Positions 1-7,348 are shown, counted from the first letter of the stretch. The stretch: DNA of 7,859 bases from JACKAN01 sp964502735 (GCA_964502735.1 CAZCYD010000091.1:1-7859), one strand, 5' to 3'. The notes: generated by a model not told the origin, from the sequence alone. Program-made: numbers and translations.

Positions 1-2627
1 CACATAGTCAACTTTACCATTTTCAACTTCGTTCGGTGGATGCCTCAGGTAGAAGGTCCACTGAAACTAGTAGTACTGATTTTCTACCCGACGTCGTTGG
101 CCCAACAATATCTGGACTTAAATGGAGTGAAGCCGCAAACTCTACGAATTCACCAAAATTTATTTGGGGCGGCAGCGACTTCCCCTCAGGAGTCAGCCAC
201 TACGAAATCAGCCTTAGTAGTACTGCTGGTGGGCAAGACATCATGAGCTGGACCAGCTTTTCTCCAAATCAATCTCCAATTGTTTCACCAGCATACACCG
301 GGGTATTTTCTACCGGAGTCGTCTACTATATGAACCTAAGAGGCATCGACAATGCCGGAAACATCAGTGCCATCTCGTCAACAAGTTGGGCCTTGCCCCA
401 GGCACTATCATTAACTGCAAATGTGTTTGATCGAGGTCCCTTTACATCTGGGAATGCAAACTTATCTGAAACCGTAACCTCTTACGTCTACGACACTAAC
501 ACTAGTAGATACTATATTGCGGGATATTTCCTTGGCGCAGGGGGTGGACAACCTTCTCGCAAATTGGCACGACTGAACTCTGACGGAACATTCGACTCCA
601 GTTTTAATATCGGAAATGGATTTAATGGGCCAGTACATAAAACACTCACCCAAGACGATGGAAAGGTTATCGTAGGCGGAAGTTTTACTGAGTTTAACGG
701 CACAAGTGCCAATAACTTGATTCGCCTCAATGCTGATGGAAGTCGGGATAGTTCCTTTAATATCGGGACCGGCTTAAATGGCACAGTCATGGCTCTTGCT
801 CTAGACCCAATATCTGGGGAAAAAATATATGTCGGAGGCAGTTTCAGTAGTTTCAACGGCACAACTGCAAATGCTATCCTACGCCTAAACACTGATGGAA
901 GTATTGATTCCAGCTTTACAACAGGCAGTGGTCTCTCGACTTTATTTTTTGATACTGAATACGTTCGTCACGTAAATGATTTTTATGCATATCCCGACGG
1001 ACGCATATTAGTTGGCGGTCGGTTTAATACCTACAATGGAACTACCGACGTTGGAATGCTAATCAGATTGTCTGCAGATGGAACGTTAGATAGTGGCTTT
1101 CCCGTTTTGACTTCAAATACGCCAACAAACGCTGATATCTTACACATTAGACCTTATGATGGAACATGGTTATTGGTTGGTGGTAGGAGCTTAAGTAGCT
1201 ATGATGGGGCCTCCAGTTTTTATAGCCTGTTACGCATACGCATTGACAATGGAGCTAAGGATGCCGGCTTTACCTTTGCTACGACAACTCAGTCCTACTC
1301 GTCTGCGGCCAATGGAAGTGGAAAAGTTTTTTACTTATCTGATTCAAGTTTTAGCGCTTTGGTTCGACTTAATGCCAATGGAACCTCTGACGGTGCTTGG
1401 CCAACATTTTCAATGGATCGACCAACTGCATTTTCTTATGCTAGGGGCAATATTGTAGTCCAGTCAGATGGAAAAATTGTCATTGGTGGACACTTCTCAC
1501 ATCTGTACAATAATAGCTCCATGACGGCCCAGTCTCACGGCAGAGTTGTCAGACTGAACACGAACGGAACCTTTGACTCCAGCTTTAGTACGAAATCTGG
1601 CTTTGACGGGATTGTCTATTCAATTGAGCAACAAAATGATAGTAAATTTATAGTCGGCGGTGATTTTGATAATTTTGGCGGCGAGAAAATTTTAAATTTA
1701 GCTCGACTTAACTCTGACCTGACTTTAGATACAACCTTTCCGGGCGTGGAGGTAAATTACGGATTTGGAATAACCTCGATTAAAACACTGGGCATACAGT
1801 CTGATGGTAAACTTATTATCGGAGGTGAATTTACCAGCATTAATAACAGTGTCGAAAACAAACTGAGTCGAATCAACACTGACGGCAGCGTTGACTACAC
1901 CTTTTCAAGATCTATTAGCGGCGGCGATATACAATCTTTAGTCGTTCAATCCGACGATAAGGTTGTTATCGGAGGGGATTTCACACATTATGATGGGAAT
2001 CCTGCTGGCAGTATTGCTCAACTCAATCCGGATGGCACTGCCAATACAAGCTTTAATATTGGAGGCAGTGGATTCAACAATGAGGTGAGAAAAATTGTAA
2101 GGCAAAGTGACAACAAACTTTTAGTTTGGGGTCCATTCACAACTTTTAACGGTCAAGCTGTCGGAAACCTTGTGCGTCTCAATACCGATGGGACTCTAGA
2201 TACGGGTTTTAGTTTAGAAGCCCCCAATGCGATGCCATTGAAATATGCAAGTGATACAAACCAAATTCTCGCAGCTGTTGGAAGCAATTTTTATGTGCTA
2301 GACGAAAATGGCGAGCTAGATGATAACTTCACTCCACCAACTTTACCATCTATGATTCTAGCCGCAGAAAAACTAACTGATGGTCGTTACATTGTAAGCA
2401 CTCTCACGAGTAGTGATGGCAAATCTGTATTTAAAGTTAATGCTAACGGTTCTATTGATCACAGTTTTTTTGTCCCTATAAAGGGCACGCAAACTTCTAA
2501 TGCCATGGTGAATGTCATCATACCTCTTTCCACTTCTGAATATGGTTTGGGTGGCCACTTTAAATACTTCAACAATGATAGCTCTGTAGTGAACAGCTTT
2601 ATCCGAACAGCTGCCCCCGCCCCCTGA
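1..2627 (+). CDS. Large delta-60 repeat / fibronectin III-like surface protein, 5' partial
   Basis: No stop lies upstream of the GTG at 36; the frame (codons from base 3) is open to the window edge. The extra residues include YHFQLRSVDASGRRS, which parallels YYMNLRGIDNAGNIS later in the protein, so at least two fibronectin-III/Ig-like modules precede the repeats and the true N-terminus is outside the window. Numbering from the GTG, one such module covers about residues 19-120. From about 125 to 855 there are about 13 copies of a 45-62 residue delta-60 unit with the core LxRLNxDGTxDxSF followed by QxDGKxxxGGxFxxxNG, a pattern expected to form beta-propeller blades. Units near residues 370-440 and 720-800 are degenerate. 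A role as an exported or cell-surface adhesive protein is inferred from the family; no signal peptide is visible. The last residues, AAPAP, are encoded within a GC-rich repeat that also provides the TGA. Function unknown. Confidence 0.85.
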   Translation, partial: HSQLYHFQLRSVDASGRRSTETSSTDFLPDVVGPTISGLKWSEAANSTNSPKFIWGGSDFPSGVSHYEISLSSTAGGQDIMSWTSFSPNQSPIVSPAYTGVFSTGVVYYMNLRGIDNAGNISAISSTSWALPQALSLTANVFDRGPFTSGNANLSETVTSYVYDTNTSRYYIAGYFLGAGGGQPSRKLARLNSDGTFDSSFNIGNGFNGPVHKTLTQDDGKVIVGGSFTEFNGTSANNLIRLNADGSRDSSFNIGTGLNGTVMALALDPISGEKIYVGGSFSSFNGTTANAILRLNTDGSIDSSFTTGSGLSTLFFDTEYVRHVNDFYAYPDGRILVGGRFNTYNGTTDVGMLIRLSADGTLDSGFPVLTSNTPTNADILHIRPYDGTWLLVGGRSLSSYDGASSFYSLLRIRIDNGAKDAGFTFATTTQSYSSAANGSGKVFYLSDSSFSALVRLNANGTSDGAWPTFSMDRPTAFSYARGNIVVQSDGKIVIGGHFSHLYNNSSMTAQSHGRVVRLNTNGTFDSSFSTKSGFDGIVYSIEQQNDSKFIVGGDFDNFGGEKILNLARLNSDLTLDTTFPGVEVNYGFGITSIKTLGIQSDGKLIIGGEFTSINNSVENKLSRINTDGSVDYTFSRSISGGDIQSLVVQSDDKVVIGGDFTHYDGNPAGSIAQLNPDGTANTSFNIGGSGFNNEVRKIVRQSDNKLLVWGPFTTFNGQAVGNLVRLNTDGTLDTGFSLEAPNAMPLKYASDTNQILAAVGSNFYVLDENGELDDNFTPPTLPSMILAAEKLTDGRYIVSTLTSSDGKSVFKVNANGSIDHSFFVPIKGTQTSNAMVNVIIPLSTSEYGLGGHFKYFNNDSSVVNSFIRTAAPAP

Positions 2628-2676
2628 GGGGAGAGAGGGTGCCAGGCCCTAATTTGCGCCACAGAGCCGCATTCGC
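2617..2676 (+). repeat. Degenerate copy of the GGTGCCAGGCCCT repeat
   Basis: The 17-base string AGGGTGCCAGGCCCTAA at 2636-2652 is identical to 7290-7306. It is preceded by a purine tract (GGGGAGAGAGGG), as are the other copies. The following TTTGCGCCACAGAGC aligns imperfectly with the hairpin centre of the 7.3-kb copy, but the inverted right arm is missing. A short palindrome, CCCCT-G-AGGGG (2621-2631), includes the TGA stop of the upstream gene. It lies between two convergent genes. It resembles REP-type intergenic elements; the family assignment is inferred. Confidence 0.7.
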
Positions 2677-2713
2677 CCCCAACAAAGCTTATACAGTCCT
2701 ACAAAATGCAACT

Positions 2714-2807
2714 AGTTCACGGATAAAATGCACCATTTCTTCCGCGAACTTGGGATCCTATCGCCCAACGGGTGGGAGGAAAACTTGACGCATTTTATCT
2801 GCGAATT
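2714..2807. repeat. Long imperfect inverted repeat downstream of icd
   Basis: Bases 2714-2731 pair with 2790-2807 at 15 of 18 positions, including a perfect 10-bp core (GATAAAATGC at 2722-2731 and GCATTTTATC at 2790-2799). The 58-base spacer contains a smaller bulged hairpin at 2756-2780 (TCCT/AGGA, then CCCA/TGGG on the minus strand). It begins 11 bases after the icd stop, so it could serve as a 3'-end structure or terminator for icd, but no clean U-tract follows. Role unproven. Confidence 0.4.
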
Positions 2808-2818
2808 CGAGTTATCGA

Positions 2819-5047
2819 CTACAAACTCGGGATGATTTGGTTGAGTATCGAACTCGGGCGCATAGCCACATTCACCTTTGAAGCCACTGGGTGATAGTAC
2901 CCACCCAGATCCACAGACTTACCTTGAGCTTTTTTGAAGTCCTCAATAATAGCCTTTTCGTTCTCCGTTAAAAACTCGGCGAGTTCTTGAAACTGACCTC
3001 TTAACTCCGCATCCTCGTTTTGTTGCGCTAAGGCCTGAGCCCAGTACAGAGCTAAATAAAAATGACTTCCGCGAGTGTCCAACTCGCCAACCTTACGGTG
3101 AGGAGATTTGTCTTTTTCCAAAATAAGTCCATTTGCGGAATCCAGAGCTTTCGCCAAAATCCTAATTTTAGAGTCCTGATTCTTCTCGGCCAAATCCTCT
3201 AAAGAAACTGCTAAAGCTAAAAACTCACCCAAAGAATCCCAACGCAAGTGCCCCTCTTCGACAAATTGTTGCACATGTTTAGGGGCTGACCCCCCCGCGC
3301 CTGTTTCGTAAAGTCCTCCACCTTGCAGCAGCGGAACTATAGACAACATTTTTGCGCTAGTCCCCAACTCTAAAATAGGAAAGAGATCCGTTAAATAATC
3401 GCGAAGAACATTACCGGTCACAGATATCGTATCTTGTCCCGCCTTAACTCTTTCTAAAGTGCATCTCATAGCCTGTATTGGAGACATAATTTTGAGTTGT
3501 AAGCCTTGAGTATCAAAGTCTTTTAAGTACAAATTGACTTTCTCTATTAAACACCTGTCGTGAGCCCGCTCCGAATCTAACCAGAAAATCGTTTCGCTCC
3601 CAGTAGAACGCGCTCGATTAACGGCCAACTTAACCCAATCTCTTATGGCTTCATCCTTGGTTTGGCACATTCTCCAAATGTCACCATTTTCTACCTCTTG
3701 CTCCATCAATATTTTGCCACCGCCATCTATCACTTGAACATGACCAGAACCCTTTACAATAAAAGTCTTATCATGCGAACCATACTCCTGTGCTTTCTGA
3801 GCCATTAATCCTACGTTGGCAACATTCCCCATAGTTGTGACGTCAAAAGCCCCATGAGTCTGGCAAAAACTAATAACTTCTTGATAAATGCCCGCATAAC
3901 ATCTGTCTGGAATTAGGGCCTTTGTATCTTTGAGCTTTCCATCTTTTCCCCACATCTTTCCCGAAGTTCGAATAGTTGCGGGCATTGAGGCATCAATAAT
4001 CACGTCACTAGGAACATGTAAATTGGTAATCCCTTTATCAGAATCCACCATGGCGAGTTCTGGACGGTTTTTATAAACTTGTTCCAAAGCTTGTTCGATT
4101 TCAGTTCTTTCATTGGCCGAAAGTTTTTGAATCTTGGAGTAGATGTCGCCCAACCCATTTCTGGTATCGACGCCTAATTCAGAAAATTTCTTTCCGTACC
4201 TTTCAAAAACTTCCTGAAAATACACTTCAACAGCATGACCAAACATTACAGGATCTGACACTTTCATCATTGTAGCCTTGAGATGCAGAGACAAAAGCAC
4301 CCCCTGCTCTTTGGCTAAATGGATTTCCTTTTCGTAAAACTGTCGCAAAGCCTTAATGTGCATCACAGAGCAATCTATTAACTCGCCAGATTTCAATTGG
4401 ATTTTTTCTTTTAGAGTAGTTTCAAATCCTTCTTTTGATCTAAAAATAATTTTCACATCTGTAGGTTTATCGACAATAACTGCCTTTTCGTTAGAGTAAA
4501 AATCCCCGTCTCGCATATGAGCAACATGGGACTTTGAATCTTTAGACCATTCACCCATAGAGTGCGGATTGTTTTTTGCGTACAGCTTTACTGAGGCCGC
4601 CACTCGGCGATCAGAATTACCTTCTCTTAACACAGGATTCACAGCACTTCCCAAGACCTTGGCATACTTGGCTTTAATTTCTTCTTCTTCCGCATGGCTA
4701 GGAGCTTCAGGATATGATGGAATTTTGTAGCCTTGAGTCTGCAATTCTTCAATTGCGGCTTTGAGCTGAGGAACTGAAGCGCTAATATTTGGTAGTTTAA
4801 TAATATTTGCATCTGGGGTTTTGGCCAGCTCTCCCAACTCTGATAAAGCATCTCGCACTTTTTGGTTTTCCGTCAAATGCTCTGAAAAATTAGCGAGAAT
4901 TCTTCCCGCAAGAGAAATATCTTGGAGTTCAACTTCAACATTAGCCTTCTGAGTAAAAAATTTAATAATGGGTAACAATGAGGCTGTGGCAAGTGCGGGA
5001 GCTTCATCGGTCAGTGTGTAGACAATTTTGGGATATTTCTTGCTCAT
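2819..5047 (-). CDS. icd: Isocitrate dehydrogenase, NADP-dependent, monomeric type
   Basis: Oxidatively decarboxylates isocitrate to 2-oxoglutarate with NADP+ in the TCA cycle; cytoplasmic. I place the start at the ATG giving MSKKYPKIVYTLTDEAPALA, the usual N-terminus of this family, with GGAG eight bases upstream; the frame extends a further eight residues to a TTG, which has no support. The 742-residue product matches the roughly 740 of the monomeric class. Motifs seen: SAVNPVLREGNSDRR (S134, N137, R141, R147), HLKATM (K257), VIIDASMPA (D352), Y422, LRDYLTD (R549, D550, D554) for isocitrate/metal, and GGSAPKHVQQ (H591), LRWDSLGEF (R602), R651 for NADP. These correspond by a +2 offset to Azotobacter residues as I recall them. 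No key residue appears missing. It is the same strand as queD but 140 bases downstream of it, so it may have its own promoter. Convergent with the delta-60 gene. Confidence 0.97.
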   Translation of the reverse strand: MSKKYPKIVYTLTDEAPALATASLLPIIKFFTQKANVEVELQDISLAGRILANFSEHLTENQKVRDALSELGELAKTPDANIIKLPNISASVPQLKAAIEELQTQGYKIPSYPEAPSHAEEEEIKAKYAKVLGSAVNPVLREGNSDRRVAASVKLYAKNNPHSMGEWSKDSKSHVAHMRDGDFYSNEKAVIVDKPTDVKIIFRSKEGFETTLKEKIQLKSGELIDCSVMHIKALRQFYEKEIHLAKEQGVLLSLHLKATMMKVSDPVMFGHAVEVYFQEVFERYGKKFSELGVDTRNGLGDIYSKIQKLSANERTEIEQALEQVYKNRPELAMVDSDKGITNLHVPSDVIIDASMPATIRTSGKMWGKDGKLKDTKALIPDRCYAGIYQEVISFCQTHGAFDVTTMGNVANVGLMAQKAQEYGSHDKTFIVKGSGHVQVIDGGGKILMEQEVENGDIWRMCQTKDEAIRDWVKLAVNRARSTGSETIFWLDSERAHDRCLIEKVNLYLKDFDTQGLQLKIMSPIQAMRCTLERVKAGQDTISVTGNVLRDYLTDLFPILELGTSAKMLSIVPLLQGGGLYETGAGGSAPKHVQQFVEEGHLRWDSLGEFLALAVSLEDLAEKNQDSKIRILAKALDSANGLILEKDKSPHRKVGELDTRGSHFYLALYWAQALAQQNEDAELRGQFQELAEFLTENEKAIIEDFKKAQGKSVDLGGYYHPVASKVNVAMRPSSILNQIIPSL

Positions 5048-5055
5048 AAGGTGTT

Positions 5056-5059
5056 CTCC
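5056..5059 (-). promoter_or_regulatory. Ribosome binding site of icd
   Basis: GGAG on the minus strand with an 8-base spacer to the ATG at 5047. It decides the start in favour of this ATG over the in-frame TTG at 5071. Confidence 0.75.
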
Positions 5060-5187
5060 GTTTTTTAACAATTTATAATCTATATTTTACAATTTGCTAC
5101 TTGCAGTTTGTTGCCCACTATAACTAATGTCAGCAGTTTTGGGTAACCCAGTTTGGATATGATACAAATAAGATACAAAAGCCTCAT

Positions 5188-5544
5188 CTAATCTCCCCGG
5201 TAAACACAACCCGCCGTGCAGGTCTCACGAACAACCACGCTGCTCAACAAAGGAAGAGAAGGCTTGAGTTTTTTCCATATCCAGCGGGCCAAGTTTTCGC
5301 TGGTTGGATTATCTAACCCACTAATATCATTTAAATAATTATGATCTAACTGATTGTAAATTGGCTTAAATATTTCTTTTATATCGGCAAAATCCATGAC
5401 CCAGCCCTCGACCTCCTGAATGGGACCTTTGCAATGAATCTCAATGTGAAAGGAATGACCGTGCAAGCGCGAACATTTGTGATCCGCTGGCAAATTCGGA
5501 AGCCTGTGAGCCGCCTCAATAGTAAAAACTTTAAAAATTTCCAT
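5188..5544 (-). CDS. queD: 6-carboxy-5,6,7,8-tetrahydropterin synthase (QueD)
   Basis: Converts 7,8-dihydroneopterin triphosphate to 6-carboxytetrahydropterin, an early step toward preQ0 and the queuosine base at tRNA G34. The 118-residue product has the whole family pattern: zinc ligands H13 (EAAHRLP), H28 and H30, the nucleophile C24 in CxxxHGH (CSRLHGH), the catalytic LDH pair D67-H68, the NPTSENLA stretch, and E107 in VRETCTAGCVYRG. CxxxHGH is the QueD-type spacing rather than that of eukaryotic 6-pyruvoyl-tetrahydropterin synthase. The start chosen is the ATG giving MEIFKVFTIEAAHRLP, as in relatives; an upstream in-frame ATG at 5619 would add 25 unrelated residues and run through the divergent promoter region. 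The Shine-Dalgarno is weak (AAGAG, close to the ATG). Divergent from trhP, another wobble-base modification gene. No other queuosine gene (queC, queE, queF) is in the window. Confidence 0.93.
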   Translation of the reverse strand: MEIFKVFTIEAAHRLPNLPADHKCSRLHGHSFHIEIHCKGPIQEVEGWVMDFADIKEIFKPIYNQLDHNYLNDISGLDNPTSENLARWIWKKLKPSLPLLSSVVVRETCTAGCVYRGD

Positions 5545-5574
5545 GCACTCTTTTAACGACTTTTTATTAAAAAC

Positions 5575-5602
5575 TTGCAGTAAAAAATTATTTTGATATG
5601 GT
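5575..5602 (+). promoter_or_regulatory. Candidate promoter for trhP and chorismate mutase
   Basis: TTGCAG (5575-5580), a 16-base spacer, then TGATATGGT, which reads as an extended -10 (TG at 5594-5595, TATGGT at 5597-5602). Transcription would start near 5609 and give a short leader with the Shine-Dalgarno at 5631. It lies inside the 95-bp divergent region shared with queD. Assigned by eye only. Confidence 0.35.
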
Positions 5603-5630
5603 GCTGCAAAACCCTCCACATATTCATTTT

Positions 5631-5635
5631 GAGGA
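5631..5635 (+). promoter_or_regulatory. Ribosome binding site of trhP
   Basis: GAGGA ends four bases before the ATG at 5640. It supports this start (MKKPELLMPAG) over the in-frame ATG at 5598, which has no comparable site and sits in the candidate -10. Confidence 0.75.
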
Positions 5636-5639
5636 AGAT

Positions 5640-6980
5640 ATGAAAAAACCCGAACTGCTAATGCCCGCTGGATCTTTAAAAAAAATGGAGTACGCTTACG
5701 CCTATGGTGCCGATGCCGTTTACCTGGGGGTACCTTACTTTAGCCTGCGAGCGAGAGAAAATGAATTCAACCTAGAGGCCCTCTACAAAGCCCGAGAACT
5801 TGCCACTGCTAAAAATAAAAAAATGTACCTCACCGTCAATATATTTGGCAAAAACCGTAAGCTTAAATCTTTCGAAGAACAGTTACCTGAGTGGGCCGAA
5901 ATTGGACCCGATGCTTTTATTATGAGTGACCCAGGATTAATGATGATAGCTCGGGAAAAGTTTCCAGAAATTAACCTTCATCTTTCTGTACAGGCCAATT
6001 GCATGAACTGGCAGACCGTTAAGTTTTGGAATCAATCGCTTGGAGTCTCTAGAATTATTCTTAGTCGCGAGCTTCACCTTAATGAAATACGAGAAATCAA
6101 ACAAAGAGTTCCTGACGTTGAGCTTGAAGCCTTTGTTCATGGCTCTATTTGCATTGCCTATTCGGGACGCTGTTTGATGTCCTCATACATGAGCCATCGC
6201 GATGCCAACCAAGGTGTTTGTGATAACTCCTGCCGTGAAAAATACAAGGTCTACGCCCATGATCATGTACCTAATCAGCCCACCACAGATTTCTACCTTG
6301 AAGATATGAGGTCTGAAGGCACTCTTTATCAAATTAGCGAGGATGAGAACGGTACTTATTTAATGAATGCCAAAGATCTCTGCCTAATTGAACATCTGAA
6401 AGAGATCGCTGAAGCTGGAGTTTGCTCTTTTAAAATTGAAGGTCGAACTAAGTCACTGAACTACGTGGCCTTAATATCCCAGGCTTATCGAAGAGCCATA
6501 GATGATATGTGGGACAATAAACCCTTTGATAAATCCCTTCTTCTCGAATTAGAAAAAGTTGCAAATCGCGGCTACAGCACCGGCTTTATGGTTCAAGAAA
6601 AACCTGGGGCAGAGGCTCAAAACTACGACACAAGTATTTCTAGAAATTTTTTGCAAAGATTTGGTGGATTGGTTAGCAAAATTGATAACACTCCTGAAGG
6701 GTTTATCAGCGTTGAGGTCCGCAATAAAATTATGCGCGGGCAAGAATGTGAAGTTATTTTTCCCACAAGTCGTAGCCTTAGTTTTGAAGTTACTGATATT
6801 TTAGACAAAAATCTGAATCCTACAGATTCTGCCCACGGCGGAGCTGGAACTTACTATTTTAGAGTTCCCTCTCAACTGACTGCCAAGGAAATGCAACCGA
6901 CTCTATCAACGGCAGAAGATAGTCAGTACGGGATTTTAAGTCTAAAAATGACCAGCCAAGAGTACCACAATTTGTTATGA
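5640..6980 (+). CDS. trhP: tRNA 5-hydroxyuridine synthase, U32 family (TrhP/YegQ)
   Basis: U32 'peptidase' family protein close to E. coli YegQ/TrhP, which hydroxylates wobble uridine (ho5U34) of tRNAs that are later converted to mo5U or cmo5U. The product is 446 residues against about 453 in E. coli. Residues 1-45 (KPELLMPAGSLKKMEYAYAYGADAVYLG) and 94-145 (IMSDPGL, HLSVQAN, NWQTVKFW, RIILSREL) follow YegQ closely. The U32 signature EAFVHGSICIAYSGRCLMS spans about 163-181. C171, C178, C194 and C198 are candidate iron-sulfur ligands, as expected in U32 hydroxylases. LKIEGRTKS-type sequence (FKIEGRTKS, 264-272) and a C-terminal beta domain (about 335-430) complete it. Older annotations would call it collagenase or protease; the YegQ-like middle and C-terminal parts favour tRNA hydroxylation over RlhA or UbiU/V. 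Its stop overlaps the chorismate mutase start by ATGA. Confidence 0.9.
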   Translation: MKKPELLMPAGSLKKMEYAYAYGADAVYLGVPYFSLRARENEFNLEALYKARELATAKNKKMYLTVNIFGKNRKLKSFEEQLPEWAEIGPDAFIMSDPGLMMIAREKFPEINLHLSVQANCMNWQTVKFWNQSLGVSRIILSRELHLNEIREIKQRVPDVELEAFVHGSICIAYSGRCLMSSYMSHRDANQGVCDNSCREKYKVYAHDHVPNQPTTDFYLEDMRSEGTLYQISEDENGTYLMNAKDLCLIEHLKEIAEAGVCSFKIEGRTKSLNYVALISQAYRRAIDDMWDNKPFDKSLLLELEKVANRGYSTGFMVQEKPGAEAQNYDTSISRNFLQRFGGLVSKIDNTPEGFISVEVRNKIMRGQECEVIFPTSRSLSFEVTDILDKNLNPTDSAHGGAGTYYFRVPSQLTAKEMQPTLSTAEDSQYGILSLKMTSQEYHNLL

Positions 6981-7306
6981 CACCGGTAAGGCCTGATGAC
7001 TTTGAACAAAATGCGCAGGTGAAACATCAATTGACTTGCTTGCGCGACGAACTCGATAAAATAAACATTGAGATTGTGAATCTACTTATTCAGCGCTATC
7101 AAGTTTTAGAAAAAATCTCGGCTTTAAAACAAGAAAACAACTGGCCCATCCACGACCCACAACGTGAACAAGAGATGTTGTCCCAACTTGAACTGATTGT
7201 GCAAGAATATCCGTTTAAAGAGCCTCTACTCAGCACCTTCAAGAACCTACTTTCGAACTCTCTCTCATATATGCGGAAGAGGAAGCGGGAGGGTGCCAGG
7301 CCCTAA
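6977..7306 (+). CDS. Chorismate mutase, AroQ class, monofunctional
   Basis: Rearranges chorismate to prephenate. The 109-residue all-helical protein has a 15-20 residue N-terminal extension, then an AroQ domain. Compared with the E. coli PheA mutase domain, the active-site set is present as R23 (LRDELD), R40 (LLIQRYQ), K51 (SALK), D60, R63 and E64 (HDPQREQEM) and S95; spacing matches exactly up to E64. The position equivalent to Gln88 appears to be M99, an unusual change. The start ATG overlaps the trhP stop (ATGA), indicating one operon and translational coupling; no good independent Shine-Dalgarno is seen. There is no fused prephenate dehydratase, dehydrogenase or DAHP synthase domain. The C-terminus REGARP and the TAA come from the GGTGCCAGGCCCTAA repeat, so the native 3' end was probably replaced. 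A dedicated prephenate supply for TrhP is inferred. Confidence 0.88.
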   Translation: MTPVRPDDFEQNAQVKHQLTCLRDELDKINIEIVNLLIQRYQVLEKISALKQENNWPIHDPQREQEMLSQLELIVQEYPFKEPLLSTFKNLLSNSLSYMRKRKREGARP

Positions 7307-7348
7307 GTTGCACCGCAAAGCGGTGCAACTTAGGGCCTGGCACCCTCC
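7288..7348. repeat. Perfect 29-bp inverted repeat (REP-like hairpin, possible bidirectional terminator)
   Basis: Arms 7288-7316 and 7320-7348 are exact reverse complements around an AAA loop. Each arm contains GGTGCCAGGCCCTAAGTTGC or its complement. The left arm encodes the last codons and stop of the chorismate mutase. It lies between convergent genes, so its RNA hairpin could end transcription from either side, although no U-tract follows directly. The outer half is identical to 2636-2652. Confidence 0.9.

Noticed and set aside
68..224. Direct repeat of TAGTAGTACTG at about 68-78 and 214-224
   Set aside because: Both encode Ser-Ser-Thr runs in different contexts of the same protein; coincidence is sufficient.
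512..892. 126-codon open frame on the minus strand opposite the delta-60 gene
   Set aside because: It mirrors the repeating codon pattern of the plus-strand delta-60 units, and its product resembles no domain I know.
5545..5619. Longer queD starting at the upstream ATG
   Set aside because: The added 25 residues match nothing in the family and would cover the divergent promoter region; the inner ATG gives the canonical MEIFKxFTxEAAHRLP start.
5598..5639. Longer trhP starting at ATG 5598
   Set aside because: The family starts at MKKPELLMPAG, and GAGGA is correctly placed only for the ATG at 5640.
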